Positions 12,803 to 25,082 of a stretch of DNA of 64,000 nucleotides are shown here, piece by piece. A model generated the notes under the pieces. The model worked only from the letters and a program-made list of their open reading frames with translations. It did not search any database and was not told the origin of the DNA. Position numbers and translations under genes: made by a program. Source of the stretch: Branchiostoma floridae (Eukaryota > Chordata > Leptocardii > Amphioxiformes > Branchiostomatidae); contig NC_049981.1 in the NCBI RefSeq assembly GCF_000003815.2, forward strand, positions 13,599,035-13,663,034. The letters run 5' to 3'. The first letter of the stretch is position 1, and every line of letters begins with the position of its first letter.

Positions 12803-15800
12803 ATGCTGTCTGTTGATAAAAACTTCTCTCGGCTGGGAGGTGCTTCCACGGAAAGCTTTGCAAAAGACACACCAAGGACAAAGCAGCGAAAAGAAATTCG
12901 GCAAAGGAGATTGGCATACTTTGAAAGAAAGCAAGAGGAAGAGAATGCTCCATGCAGAAATGTCTCAGCTCAGATGCCTACTGTACATAGAACACACTCA
13001 CAGGACAAAGGAGAAACCTTAGATGCAAGGAAAAGCAGAGAACAAGACAGAGATACAAACTCTAAATCTTTAAATTCAACACAACAAATGAAGAAGCCAG
13101 AAACTTTGGGCAGACGAAAAAATGAAGGATCTAATGAATTGTTAAGAAAGGACAAGTTTGATGTTACAACTTTACCCAACAGAAGTTTACCTCTGGAACG
13201 GTATCAGAATCCATCAACATATATTGACAAAGCACTGTATTCTAATCAATCTGGAAATGGAAAGATTGCTGTACCAGATAGGAAACAAAATCCTGAAGCA
13301 TATTGGGTCGACTTGGATACAGATACCACAATTCCCAAGAAAGGGTCACAAAGACAAAGTGCAAAGGAACTTTTACTGTCCAAAAAAGGTCTACAGAAGA
13401 AAGCGTATCGTGGAGATATGGATCGGACTGATAACAACAACATCTTGTATACAGGTCGATATGAAACTAAACCTAGGAAGAACATAATACCAGCTTATGA
13501 AGATAACAGAGGTGATGAGACCTACAGGGTTGAACATGAAGGAAACATCAGGAAACGACAAGTGAACTCAACATTTGAAGGCGACAGAGACTTAGTTTTA
13601 AAGGCAGAGAAGTCAAACAGCTGCAATACAAACAATGAGATGAAGCAAAATGGCGCTTATTTCCAGAGCTCTCAAATAAAGTCATCACCACAAATGGACA
13701 CACCCTATGGGGTCTTGGTTGAGGGGAGTAATGGAAAAGTTAAAAGTTCCACTTCAAATGTAAGACAAAAGTTAGAGGGTTCTAGGATTGGTTCTGGTGA
13801 CCAGGTTGAGGATGATCTACTCTTAGACATTTGGGGGTTGAAAGAATCTGACTTGTCAGGGAAACTTGACCTTGGGCGCTTCCTGTGGAACCCTAAAGAT
13901 GCCAGCGGATTGAAATCCTCAGGAAAAAAGCAGGTAGATGATCCGACAGAACTGGCTACTGAAGTGGCAGAGGAAAGTGAACCAATAGGACACAAGCTGT
14001 TTGTAAGTGTGGAACACGGAGTACAATCAAAAAGCGGCAACACATACGTGCCTCACACGTCAGACCTTTTTGACTCTTCTCAGACAGAATCCCAGGTTGA
14101 GGAACTTGGGCTGAAAACCCACAGACCAAGTGCCAGACCTATTTCACCATTAAAAGTTACCACCGTCTTCAACAAATATGCAGGAAAGGAAGAACGACAG
14201 TTGGATCCTGAGGGAAATTACTTGGAATTGGAAAATGTTATGAACAAAGGTGAACAGACAAGAGAAAATGCAGAAGCAAGAGGTGAAAGACCGTGGGATC
14301 TAGGTCGCAAAATATCGTTTGAAGAAAAGAGGTCACCAATGAGCAGAGGAGTAAGGACAGCAACTTCTCCACCGCCCGGAAGGAAAGAGTCGACAAGAGA
14401 CTTCATCCGCCGCTCCTGGGATAAGAATGACTTTCAGAGACACAGTCCACCGCCGCATGTGCATCAGCGGAAGCACAGCTCACATTCCAAGACGTCCAGC
14501 TCCCCTGAAAGACATCTGGAAGCTGTGAGGTTCTATGTGGAACAGAAGCTGAGAAAAAGCATTGATGAGGAGCAGGTTGCCAGGGAAGGGTCCGTGACTG
14601 GAGAAGAACAGAGTCGTACAGATTTTGTTGCTCGGTGGGTTCAGTCAGTAAATAACTCTGCCCTCCCACAAACAGACTCTCCACGGCTTGGGGAGTCAAA
14701 GGAAAAAAGTACTGCGAGAGAAGTGGGAAAAGAAGACCCAGAACTTAGCCCTGTTTCCAGAACACTCAAAAATCTTGGAGTTGGTCATGTCAAATTTGGA
14801 ATTAAAAATCCAACTGTTGGACATAAAGAAGCTACAAAGATAGACACAAGAAGCAGTGCTGCCATTGAAGAAGATGAAACCCACTCTAAGGAGCTCATGT
14901 CACCACTTCTAAGCCCAGTCTCAAGAACATTAAGGAAACTTGGGTTCGGATACCTCAAGGGACCACAAGAAGGACCAACAAAGAGACTGCTGGTAAAAAT
15001 TTGTCCAAAGTGTTCAGAGGACAATGACTTTGATGCTGCCTGGTGCACAGAATGTGGATCTGCCTTGGTTGGCGTAGCAGACTCATCACCTACCAACCAT
15101 TGCCTTGGTGATGTAACCACACCTAGCAACAACACACCTGGGATCAAAGACCTCCAGGTCAATGACCTAGAAAACAATGAAAGATACAAACTCTTTCAGG
15201 GTGGGTCAAATCAAGTACCAAGTAAGGGACATGGTGGTAATAAATTTACCGTAGTTCCTAACAGTATCCATGGTACATTCAAAAGTGGTCTGAGCCATAC
15301 TTCCCATGGTCATAGTGATTACACAAAATCTGCAGACAGCTTTTATGCAAGCCACAAGGAGGCTAGAGATGCAGCATTAGACAGGCATCTCACAGGAAAT
15401 CTACCTACAAGTTCTAGTGGCAAGATTAATCCAGCTTTTACCACAGATCCCACCCTTCCCTCTGATGATCTGAATGATTTTTTTGGCCAGTGTCCAACTG
15501 TACCAAGCTACAGGTCGCATGAAAAGTATCCGCTCCTAAGCCAGCCAACACAATTAGACACAGACACTAGTATTTCTAAGTGGGACTGGCAAGGTAGCCC
15601 ACCTAAACGTGATGAACACACCTCAAAAGACATCACAGCTCTAAAGAGGACAACTGTTACACAGGACTATACTGCAGGTACTGAAGATAATGCAGTGCAA
15701 GATCTTCGGCGAATCCAAAGCAGTGACAAGATCATATTTGAAAGATCAAGGTCTATTCCTGAGCATAGTGGATTTGCAGAAGTAGACACTAAGATGTTGT

Positions 15801-18800
15801 CATCACACCACAAGCAGTTTCCAAGCAGAGAAGAGCTACGGTTGACTCTGGACAGTGACTCAAGCGATGAGGACAAGCAAAAAGAAAAGAGAGAGCCTGT
15901 TTGGAACACAAATGGTTCTAATGATGTGATGAAATCAAGAAATGTTGATGCTAGAGACAACATGGTTGTTGAAAATGAGCTGCAAGAGTCTCAGGCTTTT
16001 GGTGGAGTTGAAGCATGGAACAAGCATCCATATAGAATAAAAGAAAGACATGAAGTGACAAAACCAGGTGAAAGTACACCACCACTACTACAGCAAAGCA
16101 AAGAACCTCAGGTTAGAAAAGGGAAACAGAAATCCCAGGACGCCAGCCAAGGGGCATCTTACATCACACAAGGTTACAAAAGACATTGGCAAAGGTCAAG
16201 TATTGCATGGGATTCATACAACCCTGGTGAACTAAAGACAAGGTCAAGTGTCGTCAAAAGTGGAGAGAAGAGAAAGGTAGCTGGGGCAAAGCAAAGGTCT
16301 GTAGGTTTTGACTTGAGTACTGAGTCAGCCAGCAGTGCTAGTGGTGACAGCAAACCATCTAGGAGACGACCTGCCAGTGCAGGTCAGAGGTCAACAGGAG
16401 CACAAGGGTCAAGTTCTGGTGAAAGGTCAGTAAACGTGTCTGGAGGTCAGAGGCCATGGTCAGCTTCAAGGTCATCCACAGTGGTCAGGGAAGAGGACTT
16501 CCTTTCCATTCACAGAGCAAGCTTCTCTCAGGGAAAAGGTAACTAGAATCAATCTATTTTTGGTAACACCTCAGGCCACAGTCATAGATTGATGTTGACA
16601 TTTTTGAATTGCAGGTTTACATTTGGATAAACTGTATGTACTTTTGTATTGAAATGCACTTTGAGTTTGTATTTTTTATCAAGATACATCATGTATACAT
16701 AAACACTTAATTGCAGTCACAAAATATTTCGAATAATCCGAACATAAAGTTTTTCAAATAATTCAATTATTATGATATAATGTAACATTGCTATATGGTG
16801 TCAATTCCAGTTGTAGACATGATAGAAGAAACAGTATTAAGTGCTTGGAGATTTGGAGACAGGGAAACAGCTGAGGCTACTGAAGTGTAGTGTAGGAGAA
16901 GAGGTACCTTTTGTGCAAATTCTGTGAACACTCAGGTTGAATCTGTTAGTTACATCAAGTTTCCGTCAATGCAAAATATAATTTGTTGCATTGCATTGTT
17001 TGTTACCTTTTACCAACCAACCAACCAACACAAGAGTTTGGTGGAAACAGTGTTTGTTTCATTCTCTGTTCAGTCTGTTGAAGTTCAACATTTTAATCTT
17101 TTTGTTGTATCTCACATCAATTGTTCAATGTAATCCAACATTATCATTTCAACTACAAATGTTTCTGAACGTAGTTGCAAAAAGTAACTTGATGTCTGTT
17201 CTTGTTTGATATCAATGTAGTTAATAACCTTGTTCTAATGGTCTTTGAAACTCATTGTTGACATATGACATAATAAGTAGGCATTATAATCATTGAGATA
17301 AAGACAACTGTTGCAATCTGTTATATTCTCACTCTTGGTTTCTGCCTTTATTCAGGTGCTGGCTCCAAACCAATGATGAACTACCATCTGGATAATCAGA
17401 CATATGCTAAGATTCTGACAATGGTGAGTGGGAAAACATGTACTGTAATTCCTGATTTTTTCACTGTAATGTTATGTTCACTGTTTTCACGGTGACGACT
17501 GTAACGTGAACTTATCATTACCGATAAAAAATAATTCACAGACATTTTTCATGTGCACTTGCCTCGACAGTGAACATATAGTTCCGAGAACAAGTTCAAT
17601 TTTCTCAGACCGTGAAAATTTGGTACCGTGAAGATAAAGTGATTTACAGTATTTCAAGTATGGGGACACATGTATATAGATAAGGTATTCATTTATCCAT
17701 GGAGTTTAAATCAAAGTAAGAAGCATATCTACATTATAATTAATACTTGCTGTATTCATAAAAGAAAGTAGTAGATATGTAGTCACTTACTAAGTTACTT
17801 TTTTTCTGGCATCTTTTGCTAGATAATGTGATAAGTATATTGTCAGTCAGAAAATCTCTCTCACCTGTAAGTTTGCATAATTATGACTGGATTTGAAGAT
17901 GATTGGAACAGACTTGCATCTTCCTTTCAGAAGACATACCGGTAAAGCTGGCGTCGTCGTGTATGAGGGAGCTTTAGGTGTTAGCTCAAATGTCAAACCT
18001 CTACACGTAAAAGAACCAAACACACTTGAAAAGAGTGAAAGAGTGTTTGGCCCAAAATGCAAGCCTTAGCAAAGTTGCATTACACTACCAATAGCTACTT
18101 GAAGCATCATTCTATCTTTGCTTCACCTCAGTTAAGAATGGTTGCCTTGTTCCCCTGCAGACTCCCCGTGGAGACAGCGATGAGTCGCCATGGTTGTTCC
18201 TCCCAGACGAGCTGCTGCTGTACATCCTGTCCTTCCTGTCCCAGCCTGACCTGGCCAGGGTCGCCTCCTCCTGTCAGCACTTCTACAGGGTAGCCATGGA
18301 CGAATCTCTGTGTAAGAATCTAAGTATTATAGTAACATTTGTACATCCTGTCCTTCCTGTCCCAGCCTGACCTGGCCAGGGTGGCCTCCTCATGTCAGCA
18401 CTTCTACAGGGTAGCCATGGACGAATCTCTGTGTAAGAATCTAAGTATTATAGTAACATTTGTACATCCTGTCCTTCCTGTCCCAGCCTGACCTGGCCAG
18501 GGTCGCCTCCTCCTGTCAGCACAGGGTAGCCATGGACGAATCTCTGTGTAAGAATCTAAGTATTATAGTAACATTTGTACATCCTGTCCTTCCTGTCCCA
18601 GCCTGACCTGGCCAGGGTCGCCTCCACATGTCAGCACTTCTACAGGGTAGCCATGGACGAATCTCTGTGTAAGATTATGGTAACATTTGTACATCCTGTC
18701 CTTCCTGTCCCAGCCTGACCTGGCCAGGGTGGCCTCCACATGTCAGCACTTCTACAGGGTAGCCATGGACGAATCTCTGTGTAAGAATCTAAGTATTATA

Positions 18801-21800
18801 GTAACATTTGTACATCCTGTCCTTCCTGTCCCAGCCTGACCTGGCCAGGGTGGCCTCCTCATGTCAGCACTTCTACAGGGTAGCCATGGACGAATCTCTG
18901 TGTGAGAATCTAAGTATTATAGTAACATTTGTACATCCTGTCCTTCCTGTCCCAGCCTGACCTGGCCAGGGTGGCCTCCACATGTCAGCACTTCTACAGG
19001 GTAGCCATGGACGAATCTCTGTGTGAGAATCTAAGTATTATAGTAACATTTATACATCCTGTCCTTCCTGTCCCAGCCTGACCTGGCCAGGGTCGCCTCC
19101 TCCTGTCAGCACAGGGTAGCCATGGACGAATCTCTGTGTAAGAACTCTTTGTGGCAAAGGGAAAAAATTTAGTACGAAATTTACACCTATTCATTTAAAA
19201 GAATCTTTGGGATTGGAGATGGAGACATATAGTACTGTATTTGAAAGATTTCTGACAATTGCACTAAGACATGAAGGATCTTTTTGTAAGAACACTTTTT
19301 TTTGGATGACATCTAGAAATTGGAGGCAAGAATGATTTGGAGCAATGCTTTAGGAAATGCTGTACATTTTACCATCTTTACTGAATTGCGTTTCCTCAGA
19401 AAACAGAATCTATATCAATTCATAACTATAGGCTCCATCCTAGAATGGATTAATGGGCTAGACAAAACATTGTTGGATTAGACAAAAAGTCATGAAATGA
19501 AATCGATGATGTATTTTTGTCAGCTTAGAATGACAGATTTAACCATGAAGATTAACAACAAGCTCCCAATGAGTGGGATGGTAAAAAATTCAAACCCTAT
19601 TAAGAGGTTAACGTTGATCTTCGAAGTTTTATGATATTGCATGGTTGTGGTGACACCCATATCTATACTAATGTTTCTTGCCTTGTAGGGAGAAACATCA
19701 CCCTGACCAAGAGGAGTGACTTGAGTGATGAGATGCTGTGTTATATTGGGCAGCACAGTCCACAAATCCTGAGGCTTCTGCAGTGTACAGGTAGCACAGT
19801 CACAGAGCGGGGGCTCAGGGACCTCTTCAAAGGGTGTAAGGACTCACTAAAGGTAATCGAACAGATTTTTCAACCATCACAGTAATGAACACTATGGACA
19901 ACAATGTATCAATGAGAACATTTATCTGTCAATCTAAACATATGTGCTGAAATCAAAGACTAGAATAGTATTTTATGCTGTTCAGGTTTTTCTTTCTATC
20001 ATGAAAACTAAAAATGCTGGTAGAGAATAGGAAAATCAAGAAAACTGATACCTTATAATAAAAAGACAGAACATTCAGCATTTTGGGAAATATGAATATC
20101 AATTTGATAAAGATAAAATGTATGAGGTGTTTCGAAAATTGGAAGGACAAAATTACTAATTTTTATTGTGTATTTCTAGGAGCTGAATTTCAGTGGCTGT
20201 AATGGAGGTGCTCTAACTGGAGACCTGGTGTTACTCCATGCCTCGTCACGATGTCATAACATCACGTCTCTCGACGCCAGCTGGAGTAATGCTACTAACA
20301 ATGGAGCTATGGCTGTAGCAGACATCAGCAAAAGGTAGGACTTTTCTCTTTCAGGCCACATCATTTGACTTGTTTGTTCTCAAGTCTTTATAAAAAATTG
20401 TACATGTGTATCTTAACTGTTAGATAAACATGAAAACAGTTTCAGTCAGTTGCTAAAAGTCTTTGCCTTGCTACACACAGTTTGTTTTAGCTTACAGTTT
20501 TCCTCCCAGCCCTCTGTGTTCATGTGCTCAAATAAAAATTGTTGTGGACTAAAACAGAGAACAGAAGCCTTTCAAAGACTGCTATTTTTGTTTGACTGCT
20601 TATTTGAAGACAATAATGTACTGGGAACTAGACAGCTGTTTTGTGCATGAATTCTACATTCCAATAACTTAAAGGGGAGAACTGATGATGATGATCTATT
20701 GTTTTCTAATCACTGATAGCAGTTAAGTACAACAGTTACTCCACTTTTGTTGTATGTTTCAGACTGGAGGTCCTGTGTGTGAATGGTTGTCAGAGCATCA
20801 CAGATGAGGCCCTGAACTATGTAGTGAACAGACATGGCAGTACTCTCCAGGTGCTGGAGGTCTTCGGATGCTTCAACATCAAGCAGCAATGCCTGCTGGG
20901 TATGGCTCAGAACTGCCCCAACCTCAGGGTCCTCAACATGGGGCAGTGTTACAAGGTCAGTTGATGAACAGTGCTTTCAAACGGCCACATTTTCAAAATA
21001 CCATAAATGCATTCAAGTTTGTGGGGATTTACTTTTGCGCTAGTGGGAAAATGGCGTGTTTGCGGTGGTTTTAAGTTCGTGGTAGTGCCATAGACAGTGG
21101 TCACATACTATAATGGAAAAATATTCGCTGTGGTTTTAAGTTTGTGGTGAAGTGTCCACCCCGAAAACTGCGAAATTAAACTACCGCAAACATATCTGCA
21201 TTTACAGTATAATTGCAATTTGAAACCACCATCCATTGACTTGATAGCCCTAGATACCCAGTTTGTAAAAACATATAGGATATAGGTTACCAGTCAGGTG
21301 AACTAGCGTTACATATATATCAGATGCATTTAGATGTGTTGCAAAAAGATTCCTGTATCATTATTTGAAGGTCCCTTAGTTCTGATGGAAATGTCTGCAG
21401 TGATGCAGTTTTTACAAATCTGTATCTTTCATATGAAGAAAGGTGTTTGTGTTCCGGTGTGCAGCAAATAGGTTCCCTTACGTTGTTGGAGGACATTTTT
21501 ATGTTGATGAAAATGTTGTACATCTTGTATGTCCTCTTGTGGCGAAAGCAGTTTTTGTGGGTCTGATTCTATTTACACAAATTAGTTAAAAGAAACAAAT
21601 ATTTCACAAACTTCTGTATCATTCTGACAGGTGACTGACAAACTGATCAGACAGATGGCCAGTAAGCTGAAAAGTCTGGAGGTTTGGGACCTGAGAGGAT
21701 GCAAACAGGTCAGTTCTCATGTCTATTTGCATTTATGCATTTGCTTATTTTTAACCAGAATTGCGCTTTCAGTGTCTTCCATGTCATTCTGATTAGTTTA

Positions 21801-23650
21801 TTGAGATTTCCTTTTTGTTGGGAAATGCGTCAGTATCATTTATGCTGTTTAAGTGTAAAAGAGTACTTAAGTTTCTTTTTTGTTGGACCCCTTACATTTA
21901 AGGTTCAAGATGAGTCGGTTCACCAGATAGTCCGTTGCTGCAGTGGACTACAGACGGTCACCCTGGCTAACTGCCCTCTGGTGACAGATGTGGCACTGGT
22001 GGAGATTGCTACGTATCTTCCCAACGTACGGTAGGTAAAGTAGCCTCAAAAAGTAGTGAAACAGACATAGACATGCAGCAATTGCTATCTTCCTACGGTT
22101 TGGATTTTTCACACCAACATGAGATTAATGGCAGACATCAGTGCCAGTAGCCTTAAAAAAAACCTACTTACTTCTGTCAGTTTTCCTCAGAGGGCCAAGT
22201 TATTAAAAAAATTGATAACTATCAAGACAAAGGTTCAAGCTTTGAGCAGTATCATTTTTCGTTTTCAAATTGTTTAATTTTGCTTTTATGAATTAAGCAT
22301 CAACAGTTAAAAAATGTTTGTTCATTCTAGGTGTGTTGATGTGAGTGGATGCAGAAATGTGACAGACTCCGGAGTTCGGGCATTTGCCAATAACAGCAAA
22401 CAGTTGACATATATAGACCTGAGCTCAACAGCCATCACAACCAAAAGGTATAGTGTTGTTGTGTCTTATGTTTGTCCATGCATATCCATGGTGCTAAACA
22501 CTATATGTACTCCCATGTGTTGAACACCATCCACACAGGTGAACATGCCTGTCCTTGGTGCTGAACACTATCTACACACACACACACACACACACACATG
22601 TAAACATGCCTGTCCTTGGTGCTGAACACTATCTCACATCTAAACATGCCTGTCCTTGGTGCTGAACACTATCTACATACACACATGTAAACATACCTGT
22701 CCTTGGTGCTGAACACTATCTACACACACACACATGTAAACATGCCTGCCCTTGGTGCTGAACACAATCCACACACACATGTAAACATGCCTCCTGTCCT
22801 TGGTGCTGAACACAATCCAGACACAGGTAAACATACCTGTCCCTGGTGCTACACACTACTCACACAAAAGCATTTTTAATATAAACATGATGATAGAAAT
22901 TTAAGTACCTCTCTGAATATTATCTGTTTTGACATATCTTGGATATAATTAAACACACATCTGCAAGTACAACTTCCAAAAGATACCATACTTAGAAATT
23001 GTATGTCAATTTGATGTATTTTTTCTGATGTAAAGATTTATTGTTCTGCAGTGTGACCCTACTGGGCAGCTACTGTAGCAGAACCCTGGAGACTGTGAAA
23101 CTCAGCTTCTGTGACATCACAGAGTCTGCTGTAGTTAAACTGGTAAAGAACTGTCCAAGGTAAGATTATAAATTTGTGTGTGATATACGTACATGTACGT
23201 ATTTCTACAACACAATTTCAGAGGAAAAAGTGATTATATACCTCTCATTGACTCACATTGAAGAAGATGATTATCATGTTGTAATGAATATATTATAGTC
23301 TAGGACATTGCTGCCATGGTTGTTTTAATGTGCAGAAAAAATTATATGTGGAGTAGTCAAGAATAGGGGATGTGCAATATATATCTATAGTTATGAAGAT
23401 TTTTTACCATGGTTTCTGACTCAAAAGAATTGGACTCCACAACATCAGTCAAACGTGCTGTGGATTAAGCCATATTCCATTGTGTTGGAGATGATTGATT
23501 CTTACCAAATTTAACTTTACAAACTTTGTTATTCCCTCTTTCTTCTGTAGACTTCACACCCTCCATGTGATTGGGTGTAAAAGGATCAGAAATGACGGTG
23601 CAATCAAGGTGGCAAACAGCAAGGTGGCCGTGGAGCTGGGGAGAAAGTAA
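12803..23650 (+). CDS. Zinc-ribbon/F-box/leucine-rich-repeat protein
   Basis: Coding exons: 12803-16538, 17356-17423, 18161-18311, 19689-19852, 20180-20334, 20763-20955, 21631-21708, 21903-22030, 22331-22447, 23052-23159, 23551-23650. All phases agree; total 4,998 nt, 1,665 residues. The first exon alone gives about 1,245 residues, charged and low in hydrophobics, probably disordered. Residues 734-751 hold a zinc ribbon (CPKC, then CTEC). The F-box begins near residue 1281 (LPDELLLYILSFL) and is joined at DESL/WRN. The rest is LRRs of the cysteine-containing FBXL type (for example SGCRNVTDSGVRAFANNS). Known family role: F-box proteins bind SKP1 and use the LRRs to present substrates to an SCF ubiquitin ligase; here that is inferred. 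The long N-terminus with a zinc ribbon is unusual for FBXL proteins, and I cannot name a vertebrate orthologue with confidence. A candidate 5' non-coding exon ends at 12266. Confidence 0.9.
17441..17651. mobile_element. MITE-like element in F-box gene intron
   Basis: The 211-bp segment starts TACTGTAATTCC and ends GATTTACAGTA, so the ends are imperfect inverted repeats (TACTGTAA-type). Its interior carries further inverted pieces around CCGTGAA/TTCACGG. It begins 18 bases after the exon ending at 17423, leaving that donor intact. The family is not assigned. Confidence 0.6.
18221..19150. repeat. Eight-copy tandem array of half the F-box exon plus donor and intron
   Basis: Copies start at 18221, 18342, 18463, 18578, 18690, 18811, 18932 and 19053. 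The full period is 121 bp. Copy 1 is the real 3' half of the F-box exon, coding from YILSFLSQPDL to DESL, followed by the donor and about 30 bp of intron. Copies 3 and 8 share the same 6-bp loss (TTCTAC), and copy 4 lacks 9 bp in the intronic part. All copies keep a usable donor (CTGT/GTAAG, or GTGAG in copies 6 and 7), but none contains the true acceptor and first half of the exon. The 121-bp period is not a multiple of 3, so read-through from one copy into the next hits a stop. Confidence 0.95.
20999..21209. mobile_element. MITE, same family as the outer element at 43347-44498
   Basis: The ends are TACCATAAATGCA and TGCATTTACAGTA. The interior contains GTGGTTTTAAGTTCGTGGTAG and GCCATAGAC, which recur in reverse complement in the 43.4 kb element. 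It lies in an F-box gene intron and has no coding capacity. Confidence 0.75.
22540..22860. repeat. Intronic minisatellite with embedded CA runs
   Basis: The core CTTGGTGCTGAACAC recurs about six times with spacers of roughly 40-60 bp that contain variable (CA)n and ACATGTAAACATGCCT. It lies between the F-box gene exons ending at 22447 and starting at 23052. Confidence 0.85.
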
Positions 23651-25082
23651 CACGGGAGCATACATTCCTGACTGCAAGAAAGAAAGTGATAAAGAAATTG
23701 AAAGTGATGTTGATCCCATTTAGCTCACTAAAGAGCTTCTCTTCCATCAGCTATGACAGAAAAAGGTAGACATCATTTACCGGTTTATCATGTGGAGAAA
23801 TTTCCAGCAGCTCTTTTTGACAATGAAAAGCATCCCACAGCTTAGCATCCTATCCTAGAAACTACCACCCTTTCTAGAAGTGTGCATGTTGGGTCAGCAA
23901 CAACAGCCGGGACTAGAACTCCCAACCTTTTGATCCAGAGGCAGGACTATCTCTGGACTAGATATGCTACCTTTAAAGTGCAAGAAAGCTGTTTTAACCT
24001 TCCTCTTACTAAGGTAGCTGAGGTAGCCAAATTTGTCTTGGTGATGGGATGAGGCAGCATGGAGAAGGTTAAAGCACATACTGTTACATGCCCAGAATTT
24101 AATGACATGACAAGCATATATTTGGTAACTGGTAAAACAACTACTGGTTTGTATATATTAGCAATATTTTTGTACAATTTTTAAATGCCATACATGATAC
24201 TGTAGAACTGTATGAAATCATGGCATTGTGAAATATGGAAAATACATTGATGTGGAAAATTTTGACATGAATTTGCTGATGTAGAAGAGTGTATAATCAT
24301 GAAAGGTACCAGTAGACATGTTTATGGAAAACTTTGCAAAACACAATCATTGATGAGTAGAGGATATATAAGATAATTTATTCCCATATTTTTGTCTGGA
24401 AATTTTCATTTACATACGTCAGCAATTGGTATATTTTAAACATAAGAATCCGAATAAAGAATTTCAAAAATACATAGTATATCTAGTCCTACCAATGGTC
24501 AGCTTTACAATGAATTTATATTGTAATTGGGGAATACTCATCATGCAGGCTTTAAAATAGCAATACATTGTATATCCTAAAAGCCACAGATATCTTATAT
24601 GTAACAACAGTTTTACATGCTGAACATACGTGTAGCTCTCAAAGCATAGGTGATGTGCAATACAATATTCTTAAAAGTGCAGCTAATTGTATTCATTTCA
24701 TGATCATAATGTTTGGGTGACTTTAACCCCAAAATGATGAGAAGTTTTCTTAACTCAATTTGTGTGTTTTATATTTTTGTTTTACCAGTGTTTTCAGTTG
24801 AGTATTGGTGTGGAAATTTGACAACTTTTAATCATTTTTAGCAAGTTTAGTTTTGGAATGATGTGTCATACAGTTAAGTTTCATCATTTATAAAATTGTA
24901 CAGTTTTCTTTTTTATTTGTTTCTCCTCCAATATACAACTAAGTCTTACTTGCAGCATGCAAGTTGAATGTTTTATAATGAATTTTGCACATGGAAATCC
25001 AAAAATAGCTTTACAGTTGTTTTTTTCATATGTTATTATTCCATAGTTATCACTACGGCATATTTTGCTAGATAACATGATT
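23651..25082. other. Convergent 3' UTR region between F-box gene and ALG13
   Basis: No coding sequence was found. A plus-strand AATAAA at 24453-24458 is about 800 bp past the F-box stop. On the minus strand, AATAAA (TTTATT at 24912-24917) is about 165 bp past the ALG13 stop. The two transcripts would therefore end tail-to-tail with roughly 400 bp between their poly(A) signals. The DNA is AT-rich. Confidence 0.6.

Noticed and set aside
18342-19150. Extra copies of the F-box half-exon as genuine alternative exons
   Set aside because: No copy after the first has an acceptor placed to restore the frame, and read-through meets a stop at the next copy junction.
23465-23719. 84-codon minus-strand frame identical to one at 30248-30502 on the plus strand
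   Set aside because: It is antisense to the F-box gene's last exon. Identity of the two frames reflects the duplicated DNA, not a conserved protein.
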